Source of the DNA: Marchantia polymorpha subsp. ruderalis
Taxonomy: Eukaryota > Streptophyta > Marchantiopsida > Marchantiales > Marchantiaceae
DNA length: 64,000 nt
NCBI GenBank assembly: GCA_037833965.1
Contig: AP031353.1
Coordinates: 22,756,501-22,820,500 of the forward strand
Direction of reading: 5' to 3'
Shown piece by piece: positions 21,501-33,100 of this stretch (position 1 is the stretch's first letter; every line of letters starts with the position of its first letter). The notes under the pieces are model-generated. The model did not search any database. It worked only from the letters and a program-made list of their open reading frames with translations, and was not told the origin of the DNA. The translations under genes and the position numbers were made by a program.

Positions 21501-22260
21501 GGAAACTGTAATGGGAAAATGCTTAAACTTTGCAAAGAACACGCACTTTCAAAAAATCCGTATGTCGAGCCACTTCCAGGTGAGGATCGTCAATGTTGAC
21601 AAAGTGGTAGAAGTTAACAACCCAATGCTCGAGACTCAAATCTTCTGCAACCGTGGCCTCAGAAGCGACGTTGGGAATCTTCTCGTCTGCGCAGGCTGTC
21701 TGATTCGCACCCTCGTCTTCTAATTGACTCCTAACTCTTTCCTCAGTTTCAAAAATGGATTCGAGATGCAAATCTGTGTCAAATCTCTTCTCTTCCAGAC
21801 AGGCACATAAGTACCTGCCCTCCTGGATGGAGCTAGTGTGAAGCCTACTCGCCAAACCCAGGCGAGGGCATACAAAAATGGACTGAGATCGACCGGCAAC
21901 ACTTCTCCGCTGAGAAAAAAAACACCTTGAAGCGCGGGCCTTGATTCGGAGATGCGAGCAAGAACTGAGTCCTTGGGGTTTCTCGAACCTCTGACAGTGC
22001 AAGTTCCGCTGAAAAGCATGCAGCGCCGGGGACCGTGCGAAGACCGCCATCTCACGCGCGACTCCCCCACACCGTGATTGCTCGAAGGAGATCGCAGAAC
22101 CCACAGACGACCTCTTCGCGAAGAGAGCAGAATCTCGTGGCAATGGACGTGTCCGGGTCGTGGCGACACTCAAGCTTTTGCTCAAGCTGCGAGACCACCG
22201 CGAGCCCCCACCGCCCAGAGAGCTCACGCACGCCGTCCCGCGCAGAACTGTCATCTCCAT
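18537..22260 (-). CDS. STR8: Rhodanese-domain protein, STR8/TrhO (UPF0176) family, plastid-targeted, 8 exons, 623 aa
   Basis: Exons on the minus strand are 21547-22260, 21208-21261, 20944-21093, 20348-20549, 20150-20241, 19944-20047, 19321-19614 and 18537-18798, 1872 nt in all, every junction in phase. A long Ser/Arg-rich N-terminus looks like a plastid transit peptide. It is followed by the UPF0176 N-terminal domain ([28 protein letters not shown]) and the rhodanese domain ([18 protein letters not shown], then [12 protein letters not shown] with the active-site Cys near residue 425). A Cys-rich tail follows ([33 protein letters not shown]) that probably binds zinc. Bacterial members (TrhO/YceA) hydroxylate uridine 34 of tRNA; a plastid tRNA role for the plant protein is inference. 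The start at 22260 was chosen as the first ATG of the open frame. The gene symbol follows the Arabidopsis homologue. Confidence 0.85.
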
Positions 22261-22355
22261 TGCGTCCGCAGGCTGAAGAATTTCAGCCCGTGCGCAAAGC
22301 GTAGAGCCCACGATCGCGGCGCCTTCGAAAGCAAGATATGGCGACCGAGCCTCGA

Positions 22356-22400
22356 GATGTCAAATCTCATCCTTACGAGAAGAAACCCACCACTAGTATG
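22356..22400. repeat. Direct repeat near the STR8 start, also at 23168-23228
   Basis: GATGTCAAATCTCATCCTTA followed by CGAGAAGAAACC and CACTAGTATGA is repeated with small changes at 23168-23228. The two copies flank the left part of the repeat cluster. This copy lies about 100 bp upstream of the STR8 start codon. Confidence 0.7.
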
Positions 22401-22544
22401 AATAATTACATTGGAAATATATTGCAATCTGAATATATTGCATATTTTCTGATATTTATCAGTATCAGATAAATTTGCACTCAAAGTACTTCCTGAAATT
22501 TCATTTATAATAAGCTATAGTCTATATTATAAAGTGAAGGCAAA

Positions 22545-22680
22545 ATATTGGGATTCCAAAACTTTAATGCAAGACGGAAAACATGTCATATTTCACTTGA
22601 TACTGATTAATATCAGACAAAATTTACACTTAAAGTACTTGCTGTCATTACTCTTTTAAATAGCTATAGTTTACAATGAA
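22545..22680. repeat. Copy of the repeat forming the cluster's inverted arms
   Basis: The block CATGTCATATTTCACTTGAT, then TTAATATCAGAC and AAGTACTTGCTG, recurs at about 23230-23330 in the same orientation and at about 22800-22925 inverted. A shorter copy of its core lies at 22447-22520. Confidence 0.75.
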
Positions 22681-22715
22681 TATGAGTAGAGTGTAGGAGA
22701 AGCGAATGTGCCCAA

Positions 22716-23425
22716 ATATCTTATTATGCAATTATTTAACATCTTTATTGCTCTTGCATTAGAGTTGTGGAATCAAATTATACTTCCTCTAGTTCATAAG
22801 AGGACTATTGCTATATATGAAAGCAATTTCAGCAATTACTTTGAGTGTAAATGTTTCTGATATTTATCAATATCAAATGAAATATGACATGTTTTATTTC
22901 TTGCATTAGAGTTTTGGACTCCCACTATACTTCATTTAATTTTGAGTGTAGTGATTTTAGTGTATATACATCCAACACACACACCCACGCAGTTCTAATG
23001 ATATACACCCAAGAAATATCACGCTATACATTTTCTATATATATATAGCGTGGTTTTTCTTGGGTGTGTGCGGTTTGAACTGGTTGGGTGTATATACACT
23101 AAAATCAATATCATCTCATTCATTAGATTGGATAATAATCTCATTGTAATTTTTTCGATTAGAGCTCAAGATGTCAAATCCCATCCTTATGAGAAGAAAC
23201 CATGTGCAAACCCACCAATAGTATGAGGACGGGAAATATGTCATACTTCACTTGATGTTGATTAATATCAGACTTATTTACACTCAAAGTACTTGCTGAA
23301 ATTGCTTTTATTAATAGCAATAGTCTTATTATAAACTAGATTAAGTATAGTGGAATATACAATTGTAATGCAAGAGCAACAAGGATGTTAAATCTTTGCA
23401 AATTAAGATATTTGGGTTAATCTGT
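22716..23425. repeat. Large imperfect inverted repeat, arms about 190 bp
   Basis: The left arm (about 22716-22905) is a close reverse complement of the right arm (about 23230-23425). Shared strings include TTGCTCTTGCATTA, AGCAATTTCAGCAA and ACTTTGAGTGTAAAT. The spacer holds a smaller foldback element (22951-23108) and a copy of the direct repeat at 23168-23228. It is likely a foldback or MITE family with nested insertion. Confidence 0.75.
22951..23108. mobile_element. MITE-like foldback element with TA flanks
   Basis: The termini GATTTTAGTGTATATAC (22953-22969) and its exact reverse complement (23090-23106) enclose further inverted blocks (CACCCAAGAAA, CACGCTATA) around a central AT stretch near 23036. 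TA dinucleotides lie at 22949-22950 and 23109-23110, as expected for a Tc1/mariner-type target duplication. There is no coding capacity. Confidence 0.75.
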
Positions 23426-23429
23426 TTCT

Positions 23430-25882
23430 GCTACACACTACTCATATGTATTGAATTGGATAATCATCTTTTTAAAATTGTTTCGATTACAGCTCATTAA
23501 ATATCTAACCACCAACAATGATTTGACACTTACAAACAAAATGCAGATATGTTATAAACCTAATCCATTCGAGCATGCCATTCAATGAGCTCATACATAC
23601 TCCCAACATATTAACTCTCACATTCTAATGGTGTCATGAGCAGGAAATTCTTGCAATTTGAACGGACATGCGAACATCTATTGCATCTAAAAAAGTACGG
23701 TAATCACAAGCATATTAAAAGTGATATTAAATTAAATTAAATTAGTTAATAGATCTAAACAAGGAGCAACTTTATCGGTGAGAAAAAACACTTCTGCAAG
23801 CCGCTAATACAATCCTAAAACCTATGAGTCAAGATCGTCAAGTCTACATCCTTGTAAGCATACTAACAAGTCTCATTTACTTGTTAATACAAGGTCGTAT
23901 CTATTAAAATCGTATGAAGATTTTGGAGATAAATAATTGTATGATTGTATATTTTCAAGTTATTGTTAATCAATAGGCAAAGATGATAAAAGAATAGAGT
24001 CCAACTCGTAACTTCAAAAGACTAAAGCTTTTATCATATGTCATACGACAAGTTATGAAGCACTTGATATTATAAATAATTTTTGTGTACATCAAGAATG
24101 GTTAAATCAGCAATGAGAATGTAATGATAAAAAAAGAACGAAGGTTTAAGCCTCACACGATGGTCAAAAAGCTATAAGCATTATCTTCTTCTTATAAAAC
24201 ATCTATGTACACAAAATTGAAAAGATATATATTGCATGTGAAATCTCATCTTATACATTTGAAAATTTATATTTGATTCAATGATGTCATCAGAATCATC
24301 TATATTTATCAAAAAAATTTAAACATGATTGAAATGCGAATGAAAGAGAAATTGTGTCAATAGAGTATTCAAGTTGACAATTAAGAACAAAAAAATTTGT
24401 ACCAAATGACTTTGAAAATATTCTAGTAGAGGAAGCTGTGGTGCATATTTTAAAGACTTATATTATAGGATAGATTGATCCTTCTTTTTGCACATGAAGT
24501 GTAAAAATCAATACATCCTTATTAAAACTAGAACTGAAGAGGAGATGAAAGACTCCATTAAAGTCTACAATTTGGAACTTTGATCATCAATTATACAAGA
24601 TGAAACTTGTTACTCAAATAAGATAATACATGTACGTAATGTAAAAGATAACAATATGTATCATCATTTGAAAAGTGTAGCGCACGAACTATCATGATCA
24701 AGTCATTAGAAAGAGAAAATTGTGTGATGAGGTTTGATAAATATAATAAACAGGATACGCTAATTCAGCACGAATAGTGGACTCTAGAAGATTTTCACAT
24801 GTGAGTCTAAATTTCGTAGAACTAAAAATTGTAAATCATAAGAGTATAAAAACTGGACTTCACAAAAGTTCATGAGACTCTCTAAGTGTTCAAAAGACGT
24901 ATGAACGTAGAAATAGTTTCAAACGTTAACATGCAAGATAAACCGATCCGGCTGCATACATACAAATAATAAAATAATAAATAGTATCACGATTCCATTA
25001 TTCTGGTGCATTAATTTCAAACTAGTATGAAGAAAGATGTGTTTAAATTTGTAGATTAAAGTTGCATGATCATTGCAACAATATGAGTATGATCATTGTG
25101 TGATCATTGTCAAGTCACGTACATCAGACGTCAATATACGCATATAGACCACTGAGTTGAACATGGACATGCAATACAGTGAACTCTCAAGGACACTGAC
25201 TCCTCCCGCCAGCGAGAGATATGTGGACATTGCGGGAGAAAATTGAGCGGATTGAGCACTTCGTGGAGGCGTGCTTGACATATGTACAGGAGACTATGAG
25301 CAAATTTCTCAAGATTCCTTAGAGAGTATCTACGAGGCGTCTTCATAGCTCTTCAGAGACAACTACTGCACCCTTCATAGTTCGATATGCAGATCCATTT
25401 GCAGAAGTGAACATAGAAAAGGACGGATATATTGACAATGTTAGAGCCATCTTGCTCCTACACTCTCGTTGATCAACAGAATCTAAGGAATGGGGATTTG
25501 TATCGCCCGTCTTGTATCATAGCACTATTCCCTGCGGTCGTTAGAGTTTGTCAACGTCCTTGTTTATCATGTAAGCATAGGCTATGGTTGACTTCAAGAG
25601 TTCATTCACCCTTTTACGTAAGGTTTTTCCACAAGTGACTGCAAACGCAGCTTGGATTTATTTGGGACGCAAGTTGTCCATTTGAAGAGCAGTATTCTAA
25701 ATGTCAAAAAAAATGTTACTTCTACCGAGACACAAAAAAGTAGTCATGCAACGTGATAGAGATACACACACATGCACCCAATAAATCCGTTCGGTGGAGC
25801 CGAGCCTCACGTGTCGAAGGATGACATATTTCACGCGGACGTGGAGTCATAGATCCAACAACACATCCTCTGCCTGTCCTGA
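23430..25882. other. AT-rich intergenic DNA, no gene seen
   Basis: AT-rich without a supportable reading frame to about 25100, then more balanced composition with short unsupported frames. No RNA gene was recognised. Confidence 0.5.
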
Positions 25883-25901
25883 TGCTGGTGCCATTCTCCA
25901 G

Positions 25902-26017
25902 ATGTCGACAGTAAGACTTTCGTTGCAGTTAAGGTGATCACCCATCCAGACGCAATTTCGTTCCCGGTGTTATTGATGGCCAGTTCGGGAGAGTTTAAAA
26001 CTTTGCACTCCGGCAAG
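25902..26017 (+). other. Exon-like open fragment, unrecognised
   Basis: A plus-strand frame is open from a CTCCAG acceptor-like site to an AAG|GTACGC donor-like site and reads KTFVAVKVITHPDAISFPVL followed by FKTLHSGK. A second open piece with a similar look lies at about 26250-26400. I recognise no family and could not link the pieces in phase, so this may be a gene remnant or chance. Confidence 0.2.
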
Positions 26018-27174
26018 GTACGCAGTCGTTACAGCTTGCCACAAAATTACATCATGGTTCCTTCCTCTGTATAGCATACTGACAAATGATATATATGCCT
26101 TACTCACAAGTGCATTTCACCTATTCAGTTATTGTAGAAGTAGAGCGCAATCATCCATGTAAGTATGTTTACTCTGTTGTAATAGACTTGCATAGTATAC
26201 TACACTCCGAATCTAAACTCTGATCAATGATGGCATTACCCTTTATCAGGTCATTCCTGTCCGTTGTAACATTGTGGGCAATAGCGGAACGTACTCTTGA
26301 GGCGGCTCTTTGTGTCTACTTTTGCATTCCTGGCCAGCAGGACTCTACTCATAAGTCTTTCATTAGGTCTGCTTTTCCATGTCTCCCTGGGAATCTGTAA
26401 TGTGAGTACATGCATATTTCAAGGCCGTGTTTAATTTTTGAACTTGGACCGGCCTCTCAGATTTTGTGGATGACATGTAGCAACCGACAGTGACTGGCTA
26501 AGAAAGCCAGAGATAACATTGCAGATTTCGATGGCCTTCACCTTCATAAACCAAACTTCGCTAGAAAATGTAAAAACGTAGAGTGTACAAGACCAAAAAG
26601 CAGCGAAAAATCACGCGGCAACCACGACACGAAAAAATGTTAGACCAAGCAAGATTTGGAGACAGCCACTGAACTGGTCACTCATATTCATACTGCCTCA
26701 TGTACTGCCCAAAGGACGTAAGAATTTTAGTTTACAATAATCGCTTAGAATTGTGCGCATATATATTTTCAAGCACTATCATTGTACAGAAGTGGACCTG
26801 TCTCAACAATATACAACTTATTTCGCTTCCACGTTCGGCCCTCGTAGAGAAAGAACTCCGTGACAAAAATGCGCATAACTCTCTCTCATGCGCAGCAATA
26901 ATACATGCAACATCGTTTACTCCCACCTTGAATTTCAGTCCCTGCTGCTACTAGACCTTCCCCGTGTACTTAAACTGCTGTGTGTATTCGCGCCTCAAAG
27001 CTAACAAAGCGTTTCGTCGTGGCCCCTCTGCACAATCATAAAAATAATAAGTCTCTAAAGGAACGGGTTTCCCAAAAAAAATCATACTAGGTTCCATCCA
27101 TGACCAGATCTTAATGGAATATCTAATATCTAATTCTAGTCAAACTGAATTTCATTCAGAATTCCCTTATTGAG
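26018..27174. other. Intergenic, 3' flank of the Urb2-family gene
   Basis: No supportable gene. The stretch at 26250-26400 has an open frame of about 50 codons ending in TAA, without recognisable motifs. Confidence 0.4.
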
Positions 27175-30100
27175 TCATCTTCTGCCTTTGGACTCGGCGT
27201 AATCCTTGACAGAGATTGCTCCTGGGAATTGGTAATCTGCGGTACGACTGACATGACTCTGCTCTCAATGTACGACACGTACTAGCACATTACAGTTATT
27301 AGTCTTGCTATGTGCCACAAGCTTATCAAGATCATTCATGAATCTGGATATTACCACCAAGAGAAGCGTGTAACTGCTGTAAATCATTAGCTGAGCAAGC
27401 ATCAACTAACACGTAAGCTCCGGGTCGAAGAGCTGCTTCAACCTCTCTGAAAGTACAAACAATCACATTGATCCGATGTGAATCGTCAGAATGCAGGTCG
27501 ACCAGTCCTACTTATTGCTATGCAGTGCCATGAATAATACATATCTAAAAAGTCCTAATCCCAGGAAGAAAATTCTTTGCATTAACAGGTGGAATCAACG
27601 ATTATTCATGATAACACTATACAGTGATGCTGGTAAACTTAGGCACAGGATCTCTAAATCATCCACTGCAACAAAACAGTCATAGATATAGACTTCACCG
27701 CTTCATGGCGGTTCCTCGCAACTGATGAGCAAGAAGGCACACGAAAACAAGCACCTTCGAACCATAGGTTTCCTGAAAACCATACCTCATCAAACCAACC
27801 GCGTATGTATCATGGCCAGAGAGAACAGAAAGGTAATCTGACAAGATGTGGCAGCAGTACTTCCCGAGAGTTTCCTTGTGTTCGCCCATCTGCAGGACCA
27901 TAATATATGATTATCAGAAAACACAACTTCCAAGTAAAGATCTTCGCAAAAATCTGGACATTCGAAAAAACGTAGACCTGAGCTGTCTTCTATTCTTCGA
28001 TTAAGACTGACTTTTCTTCGTTTCGCACACTTTCTTTCCTCCGTCATCCATCAAATGCTGCTATGTTCCCCACGAGTCACCCATCACTCACTTCCAGACC
28101 TCGGTAGGTGAAAGAACGTTCTACTTGTGTCCTTTTCTCGCAAAAATTACAAGTCAAATTTGTAACATTTTTCACCTCTTCGTAAATTCGTCGAAGCCAG
28201 GTCGCACAATAAGTAGCCATTTGTGTACTCCAAAGTCTAGAGGGCCCATCGGACATAGGCCAGTATGAAGCTTCGAGGCAATGCAGGAGTACGCGTGCGG
28301 AGTCACCAAGAAGGGCAATGCAGTGACCACTCTCCCTGAAACAAGAACGCCGTTAGTTCAACAGACAAAAAATTTTCACAGAAGAGGGTTCTCGTCTGTG
28401 CCATTAGTGGACACCTCATGATTTCTTCTCAGATGCATTAGGGTAGAGATAAAAGATAGGATGAAGATGTTTTGCAAAACGCAACTTGTGTCCGCTGCAG
28501 GGAATCTTAAGTTGCATGGGCACAAGATGATAGAAATGTGAGTAAACTTCGGAGCTTGTCCATAATTCGGCCCACTTCATACAAGAGCTAGTATATCCTA
28601 TGGTTGGGAGATGTACCGGCAGATAAATCTTCGGCGCCCCATGAGAAGAGAGACATGTTATAAAGTACACGTACCTACGACGATGCCTGATGAGACCACA
28701 CAGAAGCCGGCAGCAAGCCACGTACAGCTTCACCTCTAGATCCGTGCCTATTCTCAGTCTCGTCATTACAACTTTTTCCGTATTCGTCGCTCCTGACTGA
28801 TCATATGCTAGAAAGGTTTTGATCGTCCTGTGTTTTGACAACCCAGATTGAAAGACAGGCGAAAAAATCCTTGCAGGGCAATGCAAAGCCAATGCAACAT
28901 GGCAGGCTTTTAATGGATATATATTCTCTCTACACGCCACGCTAGTCATAATCTGAATACATCTTAGAATTACAGAGCCAGACTGAACCATTCCCACTTG
29001 GCCCTCTCTAGGAGCCTTGTCGTGATGCACAATCTCGTTGTCGTAGAACATCTTTGGGCCCGTTAAGCGCTCAATCAAGTTCAAAATAGCGCCGGAAAAC
29101 TCCTTGAAATGATTCGCAAGTAGCCGCAGGCGCTTTGTTCCTGGTGGATCACAACCAAGTGACCAGGTCAAACTCCTCGCTTTAACTACTGCGGCTGTAT
29201 GCAACTGAGGCTCCCAAAGAGAATATATATCGTACCTGAAATAGACTCTAGAGCAATCGACAGTGACTGGACGCCAGCTGCCACGCCTCTCCCAACTTTG
29301 CCAGTCTCATCTGCACATAACTCGAGCCCAGATGATGATTTATAGTCCTCTGAAGCCCCGACCAATGCTCTTGTTATAGCCTGCAGTGCTAGAACCGAAT
29401 GGTGCCGGGGAGCTGTTTTCATCAACAAACCAAGAGAAGATCTCACGGCCTCCCTCAGGACGAAGTCCGAAGCTCCTTTTGCTTCACCTTTTGTCACCCC
29501 ATCAGAGAGCATATCAATTGGAGTTGACAGCTCCAGTTGATCTATGACATCTAAAGGTTGGGATTCTCTGCGATGGTCATTCTCTGCTGGAGACAGGGAT
29601 CCTAGAAGGTATATGTGTATGGTAAAGAGCTTGTTGAAAGCGGCAGGTGTGAGGAATGATTTAACGTGAGGCAACAAGGCTTCTACGGACTCTATATATT
29701 TTACCACCCCTACAAGCCAGCCAAATCCAGAACACTGTCCCGACCGCATCCGCTCTGCAGCTTTGAGTAGAATCCAGCATCCAGCTCCAAGAAGGACATC
29801 TCCACCTGGAGGCAAACATCCTGAACACTTGCTTTTATCCGTACTACGTGACAACCTGAAGGCCTCAAACTTGAGATATCCTGCTGCTGCCAGGTAAAGC
29901 TCGCCAATTAAATTACACATTTCCGTGCTACTACCCTCCAGCAAGGTGCTAAGTGCCACTCTTTGTACAGAACTGTTTTTGGAAAACTCTGCTTCTGCTA
30001 AGTTTAGAGCACTTGTCACATTTTCCTGTTCTTCTTCTTTAAGAACAACCTCATCTTGCATAGCATCCATTTGCTCTTCATCATCGTCATCTTCCTCCTC

Positions 30101-33100
30101 AATTCCATGCCTGGTATCTTCTTTCGGTGGTGCTAAGGAATCCGAAGCTATTTCAGAGTCATCGTCATCAGATCCTTCTTCGTCTTCGTCTTGATCCTTC
30201 ATGTTGACCTCACCTTCATTTATAGCTTGAACACTATTTGCTTCTAGCCTCCCGTCAACATGTGAATCAGTCGACTGCAAGTTTCTGTCAACATCAGCCT
30301 CACCGACTATAAGCATGGCATGTGAGCCATCGGGTACCAGGGCCCTGACCAGCGTTCTCATCAATATGTGTCCGAGAGCATTAATGTTACCGCTTGAATT
30401 TAGCAGCAACATCACACGGTTTTCTAGCACAGGACTGCCTTTGACAGATTTTTCACCAGAGCTAACCAAAGTCCAGAAATAGCTGCACAAGGATGTTGCG
30501 ATAGCAAGGCCTGCATAACAGCTTTTGAAATCCCTGAGACATCGGCCTCCTGCGGCCTCCATTGTTGCAGAGTGAGAACTTAGTTCAACATTTCCTCTTT
30601 TCTGTACGAGTTGATCAATCTTCGTGGCTTGCAGTCTGAGCAGTTCATACAGACCATTTGGGTGCTTTACAAAAACAGCACAATCTCCATTAGCGGCTAC
30701 CTTCGATGAGTGTTCTTTACCGTCGGAGCTAGCAAGTGCCCCTCCACTCAACGCTGCATGAACATTCCCTTCTTCCAAACGAAGATTCTCTTCACAAATG
30801 TAGGTAAACAGAGAAGCAGTTCTCTTCAGTGCAACATGGAGCAACTCCTCTCCCAAGGACAGCTTGTTCAACTTCTCGTTATCCGATAACTTGCTGCGCT
30901 CGACCACATCCACGAAGCACGTTGCGGCTGCGTGAAGTGATTGTGACGGCCACTTAACCAGCGCAAAACTCCCAGAGAGAACCGTCAAAAGGGTACATAC
31001 ATTGTCATTAGAACACACCGTGCCAGAGGAGGTCAAGACCAAAAGTGCACTGCGACAGCTGCTCAGACCTTCAAGAACCGCGAAAACAGTAGAAAAATCT
31101 CCTGAGACCGTTTTATGGCGACCCTGCTGTAAGTCGAGAGCAGTCAGCTGCTCCTGAAGAATACTCTGCACCAGCAACCTGATAAAATTCACAAAGCGTT
31201 GCGGATGTCAACTAACCACAGCAGATCCTCTACATTCCAACATGGAATTGCGACCTACAGATTTGTAGTATGTAGCAATGTTTCTAGTTCCACGACCAGA
31301 GAATACACATAACTGTACTCATTAGTCTGTGCTTGTTATGGCCTGAAGAACCTATACTCAACGTAAATTCCAACACTGGTCGAAGTTTTCAAGCGACATT
31401 AGCTGAACCGCTAGAGACTACGGAGAGCAAAAACAAAAGAAACTCTAATCTGAGTGAACGTTCGCCAATGAAGTGTTCGCAGAATATGTTGAACGATGAC
31501 GAAGTATTTACAGCCTCAGAGCTAGCTTTGAAAAGCGCGAACCGACCTCGGTTGGATTTCATAAGATGACACCTACTTGAGGCCGGAGACTAGAAAATAG
31601 CTTAGAAAGCGACTGGCGACATACCTTTCAAGACACTGGAGAGCATATGCACATCGACTGGCTTCAGTGGATGTCAAATAACCTGATGGCAGAATGGAAA
31701 GTTGGTCTACCAGAGAAACACAGTTCCTTATTGCATCCACGTTGAGCTCAAAAGAATCTAATTTCCACTTCTTCCTCTTCTTTGTCAGAGACTTAGACCG
31801 AAGAAGGACTTCGAGGTCTTTTTCTTCATCTTCTTCTCCAATTTGTGCTTCAACCAAATCTGACCATTCAGTTGCAACCCTGAAGAGTACTTCTTTGTCC
31901 AGAGAGTCATCAGAAGTGTACCACTCAAAGGGCCAATTTCCAAAAGCTGAGCACACTGAACTCTTGAGTGCCTCCAAAAAGCTGGACGCGAAGAACCTGC
32001 GTATTGACTGGAGTTTGAGAACCACCAGAAACGTTTCATGAGTCAAAAGTAGAACTACGTAATGGCACAAGCTAAGGTTTTGTATGGAAAAAAGGCTTCA
32101 GTCTAAAGGCTGAGCTGTGGCCCTGCCAGTTTCCAAATTACCGAGCAGATGCGGATAATATTCTTCAAACTCTCCCTACGAAAACTTAACTGACAAACGA
32201 ATTGCTCAACCCGAGAAGGTCATCCTATATTACTACCACTGACACTCACCTCCTCTTCGAAAAACAAGGAGTTACTTAGCAGGTCATTTGCGATTTTCTG
32301 CATACCAGTCACTTCAGGTCTCGGTAACCCACCATCTCCCTGGCGACTGGCCACATGCGCAGACGTGGTCATTACCGAACATGCTAGTAGACAGATCAGA
32401 AACTTCTTCAAATCCTTATCAGCTGCATATTTCGCCCACACGTCAAAAGTTTGACAAAGCAGACGCCATCTACGCACATGTAAACTCTCTGCGGTAAGAG
32501 TGGCATCCACATGGTCCCAAGCTAGTTGCTCCCAATTTCCTTCTGGACACGTTGTCGAAGTCCGAGACTGGTCCTTGGCATTCTCTGTCGGCCAATTTGC
32601 TACGGTTGCGAATAGTGATGACTCCAGCTGCCATGCACCAGATATCGGCGGAAGTCCTTGTAACAACGTCTTTGCAAGCTTCCGACTTTCCTGCTTCATC
32701 GACTTGTGAAGCTTCTGCAATTTTCTCAGGATCTCAAAATCCACATCCTCAGCTTTAGGCGGTGAAGGTGCTTCATTCCCCTCACTCAAAATTCGATTCG
32801 CCCCACGTTCTTCGTTCAGTATAGGAGAGATCTCACCGTACTTCATGACGAGAAAGCTTACAGCTTCGACGTGTCTGGCAAGGTCAACAAGACTCTGAAT
32901 CGCAATGCAATCTAAACAATATTGCAGCGCTGGACATTCTACCAACTCATTGTCGTTCACCTTTGCTTTCAGTCCAGCCAGAAAGTCCGAGACTTTGACA
33001 GAACTTCGGCCAACTGCGGAAAAAAACATTCCGGCGTTTAAAGAAGTGGCCACGTTTTCAACGTCCAATTTGTGATAGTCAATAAAATAACCACCCAATG

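Noticed and set aside
22716..23425. CRISPR-like or prokaryotic repeat array
   Set aside because: Repeats are inverted, irregular in spacing and typical of plant foldback elements.
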